Shown in pieces: positions 7,857-14,574 of a DNA stretch of 64,000 bases. The translations under genes and the position numbers were made by a program. A model generated the notes under the pieces. That model had not been told where the DNA came from and did no database searches. It saw nothing but the letters and a program-made list of their open reading frames with translations. The stretch lies in the NCBI GenBank assembly GCA_947631925.1, contig CANRNE010000007.1, positions 16,376-80,375 on the forward strand, given 5' to 3'. Within the stretch, counting starts at the first letter, position 1; every line of letters begins with the position of its first letter. This stretch comes from an uncultured Clostridia bacterium. Its GTDB lineage: Bacteria; Bacillota; Clostridia; Christensenellales; Borkfalkiaceae.

Positions 7857-9365
7857 TTATCGGGTGGATTGTTCGAGCGGGCCGAGGTCGACGCCGTGCT
7901 GTTTGCGAAGGAATATGAGAAGTTCCCGGAGCATCTTCTTTGTGCCGCCCGCCCGTTCGGACTCCGCATTGACGGGGAGGACCGCCTCGTGCAGACTGCG
8001 CCGTATGAGCAGCCAGCCGCACCCGTGTTCCGTATCGAAGTTGACCCGAACGCCCTCGCGGTTGTCTCGGTCGACGGCGGCATAGGGGAGTGCCTCGATG
8101 TACGCCTCGAACGAATCGAGGATACCCATGCCCGCGACTCGATAGTCGGAAAGAGTGATGGGAAGGCGCACCTCCACGGCCTCCGCGGGCTCCTTCAGCC
8201 CGTCGAGAAGGCGGTCGAGCGACCGTCCCGCTTGTTGCTCTTTCGCCATGGCGACGAGGAGGCGGGTGACGAGGTATGCCCCGTCGTCGAGAAAATTGTT
8301 CTCCATCAGCGCGGCGTGGCCGCTCGTCTCGATGGCGAGCGGGGCGTATTTTCCCTCCGCGTTCAGCCGCTTTGCCTCGTCGATGACGTTCTTATAGCCG
8401 CGTTTATATCGATGATGAATGCCCCCGTGCTCCGCAATGAATTCGCCGAGCCCGGTGCTCGTCACGCTGTCCGTGACGATGTACGCGCCCGCCCGCTCCC
8501 GAAGGAGAATGGCGGAGATGAGCGCGATGAGGCGGTTGCGGCAAAATTCCGTCCCGCCCTTTCCGACCGCCCCCGCGCGGTCCACATCGGTGTCGAAGAT
8601 GACGCCGAAGTCGGCATGGCACCGTTCCACCGCTTGCGTGAGCGAGCGCATCGCATCCGCGTTCTCGGGATTGGGGATATGGTTGGGGAAATTCCCGTCC
8701 GGTTCAAGAAATTGCGACCCCGCGGTATCCGCGCCGAGGGGAGCGAGCACCTCGCTTGCATAGAATCCGCCCGCGCCGTTTCCCGCATCCACGAGAATGC
8801 GCAGTCCGCGCAAGGGTCTCTCCTGCCCCGTCGCGCCCCGCACGTAGGAGACAAGTTTTGCCGCATACTTCGCAAGATAGGGCCGCCGCTCGCACGCATA
8901 GGGCTTTAAGGTTACGGAAACCGTCTCCGCAAGCGCAAGGATGGCGCGCACCTCGTCGCTCTCGAGCCCGCCCTCCCGCGTGAAGAACTTGAACCCGTTC
9001 CTGTCGCGGGGCAGATGGCTCGCCGTCACCATGACGGAGGCGTCCGCGTCCGCATTTTCTTTGAGAAAATCGTACATGGAGGGCGTGGTGGACAGCCCGC
9101 AGAGGAGGACGTTTCCGCCCTCGGAGCCGATGCCGTCCGCGATTGCCCGCGAAAGCGTGTCCGCCGAGAGACGGGAATCCTGCCCGACGGCAACCGTCAC
9201 ATGCTGTTTTTTCAGGGTTTCTCTGAGGATGCGCGCAAACGCCGCACCGATTGCAGTCGCGGCCGCCGTTGTGAGCGTGACTTCATGCCCGTCGATTCCG
9301 AGCGCCACGCCGCGGATGTCGCTGCCGTTTTGCAGAGAAAGATAGTTTTTTCGAGCGTGTTCCAT
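7857..9365 (-). CDS. Phosphomannomutase/phosphoglucomutase family (alpha-D-phosphohexomutase)
   Basis: Interconverts hexose 1- and 6-phosphates. The 502-residue protein shows the four family signatures in order: the phosphoserine loop TASHLPRDRNG (Ser116), the metal-binding loop DTDVDRAG (258-265), the sugar-binding loop ETSGHAAL, and a C-terminal phosphate-binding region. The substrate cannot be fixed between mannose, glucose and glucosamine phosphates; the TASHLPxxRNG form is typical of PMM/PGM enzymes rather than GlmM. I chose the ATG at 9365 (MEHARKNY); longer in-frame starts add residues without family likeness. An extended -10 (TGG then TATACT, 9388-9383) lies upstream. Confidence 0.88.
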   Translation of the reverse strand: MEHARKNYLSLQNGSDIRGVALGIDGHEVTLTTAAATAIGAAFARILRETLKKQHVTVAVGQDSRLSADTLSRAIADGIGSEGGNVLLCGLSTTPSMYDFLKENADADASVMVTASHLPRDRNGFKFFTREGGLESDEVRAILALAETVSVTLKPYACERRPYLAKYAAKLVSYVRGATGQERPLRGLRILVDAGNGAGGFYASEVLAPLGADTAGSQFLEPDGNFPNHIPNPENADAMRSLTQAVERCHADFGVIFDTDVDRAGAVGKGGTEFCRNRLIALISAILLRERAGAYIVTDSVTSTGLGEFIAEHGGIHHRYKRGYKNVIDEAKRLNAEGKYAPLAIETSGHAALMENNFLDDGAYLVTRLLVAMAKEQQAGRSLDRLLDGLKEPAEAVEVRLPITLSDYRVAGMGILDSFEAYIEALPYAAVDRDNREGVRVNFDTEHGCGWLLIRRSLHEAVLPVNAESERAGGTKKMLRELLIFLRKQHGVDLGPLEQSTR

Positions 9366-9382
9366 ATCTTTTTTCCGTCCAA

Positions 9383-9391
9383 AGTATACCA
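9383..9391 (-). promoter_or_regulatory. Extended -10 element upstream of the phosphomutase-tkt operon
   Basis: Minus strand TGG followed directly by TATACT (9388-9383), an extended -10 element 17 nt before the start codon at 9365. No good -35 box is visible. Consistent with the promoter of the phosphomutase-transketolase operon. Confidence 0.4.
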
Positions 9392-9523
9392 TTTTTCCGC
9401 AGTATGGGCAGTGTTTTTCAATATATCGAATAAAAATTTTGAAATTTTGACACATGCGTCCGCTTTCGACAAAAATTTCAAGCGCGCCGCCCGCCGCCAA
9501 GGCATGGAACGCATTCCCGCCCA

Positions 9524-9529
9524 TATAAT
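9524..9529 (+). promoter_or_regulatory. Consensus -10 box 6 nt before a start codon
   Basis: TATAAT followed by six bases and then the ATG of the 53-residue gene, so transcription would begin at or next to the A of ATG. No good -35 hexamer is visible 16-18 nt upstream, which lowers confidence. Confidence 0.4.
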
Positions 9530-9535
9530 AGGGGC

Positions 9536-9697
9536 ATGGATGAGAGCATCGAAGAGACGATTGAGGCATACGAGAAGGCACAGCGCGACCGCCGCAACGA
9601 GGCATTCGGGCGCCGATTTGGCAAAATCACCTTTGAGGAACTGCTCGAGGAGCTGTCCTGCCTCGGCGGACTGCGCGAAGAACTCTCCCTGTCCTAA
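9536..9697 (+). CDS. Small acidic protein, 53 residues, unknown
   Basis: The ATG at 9536 opens a 54-codon frame ending in TAA: an acidic, helix-prone peptide beginning MDESIEETIEAYEKAQRDRR and ending LREELSLS. Third codon positions are mostly G or C, as in neighbouring genes, which argues for a real gene. A -10 box sits 6 nt before the ATG and no properly spaced Shine-Dalgarno is seen, so it may be translated from a leaderless mRNA. It stands alone between the divergent phosphomutase operon and the tyrS promoter. No family recognised. Confidence 0.5.
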   Translation: MDESIEETIEAYEKAQRDRRNEAFGRRFGKITFEELLEELSCLGGLREELSLS

Positions 9698-9723
9698 AAA
9701 TTTCGCGGGGCGCCGCGAATTAT

Positions 9724-9752
9724 TTGACAATTTTCCCCCCGACGGCTATAAT
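9724..9752 (+). promoter_or_regulatory. Consensus sigma-A promoter of tyrS
   Basis: TTGACA (9724-9729), 17-nt spacer, TATAAT (9747-9752): both hexamers match consensus exactly. There is no room for a T-box leader before the tyrS start at 9785. Confidence 0.9.
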
Positions 9753-9784
9753 GGATTCAAAAACGTAGCCTTTGAGGAGTTCTT

Positions 9785-10975
9785 ATGAAGAATGTCATGG
9801 ATACCCTGCGCGCGCGGGATTTTATCAAGCAGACGGTGTATGAGGAGGAGCTCTACGACCTCTTGGGGCGGGAGAGTGTGCCCTTCTACATCGGATTCGA
9901 CCCGACCGCGGACAGCCTGCACGTCGGGCATTTCATGCAACTTGTCGCCATGCGGCACATGCAGGACGCGGGGCACAAGCCCATCATCCTCATCGGGGGC
10001 GGCACGGCGATGGTCGGCGACCCCTCGGGGAGAACGGACATGCGCGCCATGATGACCAAGGAGACGATTGCCCACCATGTCGAGTGTTTCAAGCGGCAGA
10101 TGGGGAGATTTCTCCGTTTCGACGGCGAGAACGCCGCCATCATCGTCAACAACGCCGACTGGCTGCTCTCCCTCAACTATGTGGACTTCCTGCGGGACGT
10201 CGGCGTGCATTTCTCGGTCAACCGCATGCTCACGGCGGAATGCTTCAAGACGAGAATGGAGCGCGGGCTGTCCTTCCTCGAATTCAACTATATGTTGATG
10301 CAGGCATATGACTTCTATGTCCTGCACGAACAGTACGGCTGCTCGCTCGAGCTGGGCGGCGACGACCAGTGGAGCAACATCTTGGCGGGCGCCGACCTCA
10401 TCCGCAGAAAGACGGCAAAACCCGCCTACGCGATGACCTTCCAGCTCCTCACGACGAGTGAGGGCAAGAAGATGGGCAAGACGCAGAAGGGCGCAATTTG
10501 GCTCGACGAAAACAAGACCTCCCCCTACGACTTTTTCCAGTACTGGAGAAACACCGACGACGCGGACGTGGAGAAGTGCTTCAAGCTCCTCACCTTCCTG
10601 CCCCTCGACGAGATTGCAACGCTCTGCGCCCACCGCGACGAGCGGATGAACGCCGCCAAGGAACGGCTCGCCTACGAGCTCACCAAGACGGTGCACGGCG
10701 AGGAGAAGGCAAAGGCGGCTTTGGAGCAGGCCCGCGGCGCATTCGGCGGGGACGGGGCGATGCCCGAGGTGAAAATTTCCGCGGCGACAACCATTCTCTC
10801 GGCCCTCGTGGAGACGGGTCTCTGCAAATCCAACGGCGAGGCGAGGCGGCTCATCGAACAGGGCGGCGTGACAGTGGACGGCGTGAAGGTGACTGCCTTC
10901 GACATGCCGCTTCCCGACGGCGACTTCCTCCTCTTCAAGGGGAAGAAGGTGCGCGTGCGCGTCGTGCGCTCGTGA
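9785..10975 (+). CDS. tyrS: Tyrosyl-tRNA synthetase
   Basis: Charges tRNA-Tyr with tyrosine. The 396-residue class I synthetase has the HIGH-type motif HVGH (46-49), the KMSKS-type loop KMGKT (near 228), the GGDDQWSN tyrosine-binding block, and a C-terminal S4 RNA-binding domain (LCKSNGEARRLIEQGGVTV). Length is normal. The start has GAGGAG 6-11 nt upstream. It is transcribed from its own consensus promoter with a leader of only about 25 nt, so there is no T-box; the next gene overlaps it. Confidence 0.96.
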   Translation: MKNVMDTLRARDFIKQTVYEEELYDLLGRESVPFYIGFDPTADSLHVGHFMQLVAMRHMQDAGHKPIILIGGGTAMVGDPSGRTDMRAMMTKETIAHHVECFKRQMGRFLRFDGENAAIIVNNADWLLSLNYVDFLRDVGVHFSVNRMLTAECFKTRMERGLSFLEFNYMLMQAYDFYVLHEQYGCSLELGGDDQWSNILAGADLIRRKTAKPAYAMTFQLLTTSEGKKMGKTQKGAIWLDENKTSPYDFFQYWRNTDDADVEKCFKLLTFLPLDEIATLCAHRDERMNAAKERLAYELTKTVHGEEKAKAALEQARGAFGGDGAMPEVKISAATTILSALVETGLCKSNGEARRLIEQGGVTVDGVKVTAFDMPLPDGDFLLFKGKKVRVRVVRS

Positions 10976-11607
10976 TGGAATACCTCGGCGTCACAAGGGA
11001 ATACTGCGCGGAGCGGGTAATCGAAAAGTCCCGCTTCCTGTCCTATCTCGCCCCCGTACGCGGCGAGGAGGACGCCCAACGCTTTCTTGCCGACGTAAGA
11101 AGGCGCCATCCGCTCGCCACCCATGTGTGCTATGCCTTCATCGCGGACGCTGCGGGGAACTTGATGCGCTTCTCGGACGACGGCGAGCCGCACGGCACGG
11201 CGGGGATGCCCATTTTAGGCGTGCTCAAGGCCCATGCGCTTCGGGAATGCGCCATCGCGGTCGTGCGCTACTTCGGCGGAACAAAACTGGGCGCGGGCGG
11301 CTTGGTGCGCGCGTACACCGCCTCGGCCGCCGACGCCATCGAGGCCGCCGAGATTGTAAAGTTTGAGCCGTGCATCGATTTTCGGGCCGTCTTTTCGTAT
11401 GCAGACGTCGGCGCGGCGTCGAGATGCCTCGAGGAATTGGGGGTGCCCATAACGGGGCGAGACTTCTCCTCGGAAGTCGTCTTCACCTTTACGGCGCCCG
11501 TACGGCGCAGGAAGGAAATCGAGGAAGCCCTCATCTCCGCGCTCCTCGGCCGCGTCAAAACAGAGGCAAAAAACGAGCATCTGAGCCCATTCCCATTGTC
11601 CGAATAA
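10975..11607 (+). CDS. YigZ/IMPACT family protein (UPF0029)
   Basis: The 210-residue protein has the two-domain YigZ pattern: an N-terminal UPF0029/impact domain with EKSRFLSYLAPV, ATHVCYAF, FSDDGEPHGTAG and VVRYFGGTKLGAGGLVRAY, followed by a small ferredoxin-like domain. The exact biochemical role is not settled; the eukaryotic relative IMPACT regulates translation. I placed the start at the ATG sharing one base with the tyrS stop (TGATG), which gives the family N-terminus. Co-transcribed with tyrS and closed by a terminator. Confidence 0.9.
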   Translation: MEYLGVTREYCAERVIEKSRFLSYLAPVRGEEDAQRFLADVRRRHPLATHVCYAFIADAAGNLMRFSDDGEPHGTAGMPILGVLKAHALRECAIAVVRYFGGTKLGAGGLVRAYTASAADAIEAAEIVKFEPCIDFRAVFSYADVGAASRCLEELGVPITGRDFSSEVVFTFTAPVRRRKEIEEALISALLGRVKTEAKNEHLSPFPLSE

Positions 11608-11613
11608 AAAATC

Positions 11614-11641
11614 AAAAAGCGGCAAAAACAGCCGCTTTTTT
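11614..11641 (+). terminator. Rho-independent terminator of tyrS-yigZ
   Basis: Stem AAAAAGCGGC/GCCGCTTTTT with a 7-nt loop and a run of T just after the yigZ-family stop. Confidence 0.9.
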
Positions 11642-11662
11642 CATACATTTTTGCGAAATTTG

Positions 11663-11688
11663 ATTATTTCGATGAATTTCGAAATAAT
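11663..11688. repeat. 10-bp perfect inverted repeat upstream of yunB
   Basis: ATTATTTCGA (11663-11672) and TCGAAATAAT (11679-11688) with a 6-nt centre, located 19 bp before the yunB sigma-E-like -35. It could be a regulator site or a weak hairpin; there is no T-run. Confidence 0.4.
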
Positions 11689-11706
11689 TTTGTCCCGCGC
11701 GCCTGC

Positions 11707-11736
11707 GTAATATTGCCGCCCGAAAACACATAGGAT
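11707..11736 (+). promoter_or_regulatory. Sigma-E-like sporulation promoter of yunB
   Basis: GTAATATT (11707-11714), 14-nt spacer, CATAGGAT (11729-11736). This resembles the mother-cell sigma-E pattern (ATATT, about 14 nt, CATA...T) and no sigma-A promoter is visible here. In Bacillus subtilis yunB belongs to the sigma-E regulon. Confidence 0.55.
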
Positions 11737-11741
11737 AGGGC

Positions 11742-12422
11742 GTGAAATACCGCTCCCGCCATCCCCGGATAAAAATCCTCGCGGCGCTTCTCCTCGTAGT
11801 CGCAGTACTCATTGCACTCGTCGTCCTCGTGCATGTCAACGTGACGAAGGTCTTGAAGGCGATTGCCGAGGCCAACATGCGCTCGATTACGACGGTCGCC
11901 GTCAACGACGCCATCTACTACACCCTCTCGGACGGCGTGCGCTACGAGGATCTCGTCCATGTCTCCCGCGGGGAGCGGGGGGAAATCTCCTCCATCACTT
12001 CGGACCCCTTGCAAATCAACCGCATCGCCCGTGACGCCGCCTACATGTCCCAGCAAAACCTGCAGACGATGAGCGAGGAGGGGGTGGACGTCCCCTTGGG
12101 CGCCTTCTTCGGCATCGAGGCTTGGGCGGGCTTCGGGCCTCCCATTCACATGAAGATTATCCCCATCTCCAACGTCTCCTGTTCCTTCGTCTCCCGCTTC
12201 GAGAGCGCGGGCATCAACCAGACCAAGCATTCCATCTACCTCGAAATTGTCGCGGACATCTCCATCATCATGCCCTCGGGAACCAGCAATTTCGCCTCCC
12301 TCACCGAAGTTCTCATCTGCGAGAGCGTCTTAGTCGGCGACGTTCCCGACACCTACCTGCAGGCGGACATTTTCGGAAAGGGGTATTCGCTCGCCCCGCC
12401 CGTCAGCCGAGAACCCGCTTGA
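11742..12422 (+). CDS. yunB: Sporulation protein YunB
   Basis: The 226-residue protein matches YunB: a short basic N-terminus, one membrane anchor (about 12-32), then an extracytoplasmic domain with VNVTKVLKAIAEANMRSITT, GVDVPLG, GPPIHMKIIPISNV, FESAGINQTKHSIYLEI and DVPDTYLQ. In B. subtilis it is made in the mother cell under sigma-E and is needed for normal sporulation; its molecular role is unknown. GTG is the first usable start because an in-frame TAG lies 6 nt upstream; AGGA at 11732-11735 could serve as Shine-Dalgarno. It implies an endospore-forming host. The 3' end overlaps the convergent murG by 20 bp. Confidence 0.92.
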   Translation: MKYRSRHPRIKILAALLLVVAVLIALVVLVHVNVTKVLKAIAEANMRSITTVAVNDAIYYTLSDGVRYEDLVHVSRGERGEISSITSDPLQINRIARDAAYMSQQNLQTMSEEGVDVPLGAFFGIEAWAGFGPPIHMKIIPISNVSCSFVSRFESAGINQTKHSIYLEIVADISIIMPSGTSNFASLTEVLICESVLVGDVPDTYLQADIFGKGYSLAPPVSREPA

Positions 12423-13422
12423 TTTCTCCGATAATCTTCTCATTCCCCGCACAGATATTTGCCTCGCGCAGACGATTTTTCAGCCCTTCATCGGAGCAGG
12501 CCTTTTCCACTTTTTCGCAAAGGTCTGCAAGATGCTCCTCGGGCAGGACATACGCGAGCCCTTTTTTCTCGAAATAGGCGGCATTTTCGGCTTGGTCGCC
12601 GCGGGAGGCATGGGCGAGGGGAACGAGCACGGACGGCTTTTGAAGCGCAAGCAGTTCAAACACCGTGTTGCTCCCCGCGCGGGAGAGCACGACGTCGGCC
12701 GCGGCATACGCGCTCCCCATGTCCGTCTCGAATTTTTTGCAGAGATAGTACTCCGTTTGCACCTCTTTTGCGTCCTTTCCCGCGATGTGGAAGACCGTCC
12801 AGCCGCGAAGATGTCTTCTCCAAGTTGAAACCGCCTCGTTGAGCGCACGGCTTCCGCTCCCGCCGCCGAACACGAGAAGCACTTTCGCATCCTCCGAAAT
12901 CCCGAATTTCTTCCGCGCCCTCGCCCGATCTGCTGCGAGAATCTCCCTGCGGATGGGGGAGCCCGTAAACACCCCGTTTGCAAATTTTTCCGCCGTCTCG
13001 GGGAAAGAAGTGAGGACATGTACGCATTTTCGCGCGATGAGCCGCGTGCACAGCCCCGCCGAAAGGTCGCTCTCGTGCGTCAGAACGGGGATATGCAGCT
13101 TATTTGCAGCCCACACGGCGGGATAGCTCGCATAGCCGCCCTTGGAGAAGACGAGGTCGGGCTGTTCGCGAGCGAGAAGGGCAAGCGCCTGCCGCTTGGC
13201 GACGTGCAGACGGTAGGGGATGGCGAAATTTTGCAAAGAGAACCCCCGCACCAGCTTGGGACAGTCCACGCGCAGAAAGGGAAAATCCTTGACGAGAGTC
13301 ATTTCGATGCCGCCCGTCCCCATATAGACGAGCGAATGCGTGTACTTGAGCTCCTGCATGAGGGCGAGGTTGGGGATGACGTGCCCGGCGCTTCCTCCCC
13401 CCGTAAACACAATCTTTTTCAT
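12403..13422 (-). CDS. murG: MurG-type UDP-N-acetylglucosamine transferase
   Basis: Adds N-acetylglucosamine to lipid I to form lipid II in peptidoglycan synthesis, at the inner face of the membrane. The 339-residue protein has the glycine-rich loop FTGGGSAGHVIPN near the N-terminus, KGGYASYPAV, the acceptor block HESDLSAGL, a second G-loop FGGGSGSRALN, and the UDP-binding region LSRAGSNTVFELLALQKPSVLVPL with DQAENA. Start at ATG 13422 gives the canonical MKKIVFTGGG. It stands outside any division/cell-wall cluster, so it may be a second MurG-like enzyme. Its 3' end overlaps convergent yunB by 20 bp. A -10 (TATACT, 13435-13430) lies 7 nt before the ATG. Confidence 0.9.
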   Translation of the reverse strand: MKKIVFTGGGSAGHVIPNLALMQELKYTHSLVYMGTGGIEMTLVKDFPFLRVDCPKLVRGFSLQNFAIPYRLHVAKRQALALLAREQPDLVFSKGGYASYPAVWAANKLHIPVLTHESDLSAGLCTRLIARKCVHVLTSFPETAEKFANGVFTGSPIRREILAADRARARKKFGISEDAKVLLVFGGGSGSRALNEAVSTWRRHLRGWTVFHIAGKDAKEVQTEYYLCKKFETDMGSAYAAADVVLSRAGSNTVFELLALQKPSVLVPLAHASRGDQAENAAYFEKKGLAYVLPEEHLADLCEKVEKACSDEGLKNRLREANICAGNEKIIGEIKRVLG

Positions 13423-13498
13423 CTCAAACAGTATATGTCGGCGGCGAAATTTTATTGAATCCGCCGCAAATTTGCAATATTTCACCGTAAATTGGGGA

Positions 13499-13526
13499 TT
13501 GACAAACGCCGAAAGCGTGATATAAT
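13499..13526 (+). promoter_or_regulatory. Sigma-A promoter of the aldo/keto reductase
   Basis: TTGACA (13499-13504), 16-nt spacer, TATAAT (13521-13526); divergent from murG. Confidence 0.85.
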
Positions 13527-13556
13527 GATGATAATAAAAAGTTTGCGAGGCGGCAA

Positions 13557-14414
13557 ATGCAGACGTTTTTGTTGAACAGCGGGGAAAAACTCCCCCAAGT
13601 CGGCTTCGGAACCTTCAACCTGAAGGGCGAGGTCTGTGAAACTGCGCTCCTTCGCGCCTTCGAGGTCGGCTATCGGCTCATCGACACGGCGAATGTCTAC
13701 ATGAACGAGCGCGCCGTCGGCAGGGGAATTGCACGAAGCGGCATCCCCCGCGAGGAGATTTTGGTCACCTCCAAGCTGTGGCCCATCCAGTTTCCCTACA
13801 AGAAGGCGACGCGCGCCATCGACGAAACGCTCTCCCGTCTCGGGCTCGATTATATCGACCTCATGCTCCTCCATAAACCGTACGGTGACGTGAAAGGGGC
13901 ATACCATGCCCTTGAAGAGGCTGTCGAAAACGGAAAAGTCCGCATGATTGGCGTCTCCAACTTCATCGAGGAAGATTTGGAAAAACTTCTCCCCGCCTGC
14001 ACGCACAAACCCGTCCTCGACCAGATTGAAATCAGCCCCTGTTTCTATCGGAAATCTCTCTGCGACTACTTAATCAGCCGCAATATATTGCCCCAATCGT
14101 GGTGTCCGCTCGGCAGCGGGGACAAAAAACTTCTTTCCGACCCCGTTGTAGCGGAAGCGGCAAACAATCATCATAAAACGCCCGCGCAAATCGTTCTCCG
14201 CTGGCATCTCGAATGCGGGTATCTCGCCATCCCCGGCACAAAATCGCCCACCCATGTCCGCGAGAACATCGATATTTTCGATTTTTCTCTCACGGATTCC
14301 GAGCGGGAAGCGCTCTCAAATCTTCCCCGCGGGAAGTCCGTCTTCCCGATGAAGCGGGGCATCGAGCGCTACGCCGTCTACTTCCAGCGCATGAATTACA
14401 ACCGCCAAACGTGA
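13557..14414 (+). CDS. Aldo/keto reductase
   Basis: NADPH-dependent reductase of the AKR superfamily, 285 residues, a single TIM barrel of normal length. The catalytic tetrad is visible as Asp43, Tyr48, Lys73 and His106 (IDTANVYMNE, TSKLW, LLHKPYG), and the C-terminal cofactor-binding pattern is present as AIPGTKSPTHVREN. Similar to the 2,5-diketo-gluconate reductase-like group common in Firmicutes; the physiological substrate cannot be told. It has its own promoter and a GAGGCGG-like Shine-Dalgarno; there is no obvious terminator before the next promoter. Confidence 0.92.
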   Translation: MQTFLLNSGEKLPQVGFGTFNLKGEVCETALLRAFEVGYRLIDTANVYMNERAVGRGIARSGIPREEILVTSKLWPIQFPYKKATRAIDETLSRLGLDYIDLMLLHKPYGDVKGAYHALEEAVENGKVRMIGVSNFIEEDLEKLLPACTHKPVLDQIEISPCFYRKSLCDYLISRNILPQSWCPLGSGDKKLLSDPVVAEAANNHHKTPAQIVLRWHLECGYLAIPGTKSPTHVRENIDIFDFSLTDSEREALSNLPRGKSVFPMKRGIERYAVYFQRMNYNRQT

Positions 14415-14462
14415 GTGAAGAAAAAAATTGTCTTACTTTGGCAAAAATTTTCAAAAAAGGTA

Positions 14463-14491
14463 TTTACAAAATTCATTTTTTGCGTTACAAT
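14463..14491 (+). promoter_or_regulatory. Sigma-A promoter of the sugar symporter
   Basis: TTTACA (14463-14468), 17-nt spacer, TACAAT (14486-14491). The leader to the ATG at 14575 is about 77 nt and contains CATGGG/CCCATG arms that could form a hairpin. Confidence 0.75.
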
Positions 14492-14574
14492 AGAAGCCGC
14501 GCATGGGCGAATCCCCCCGCGGGTGTTCCCATGGGCGTATGAAACCGTGAAAAAACCATAATCGGAGGTTTGTT

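Noticed and set aside
9753..9784. T-box leader for tyrS
   Set aside because: Only about 30 nt separate the promoter from the start codon; a T-box needs well over 150 nt.
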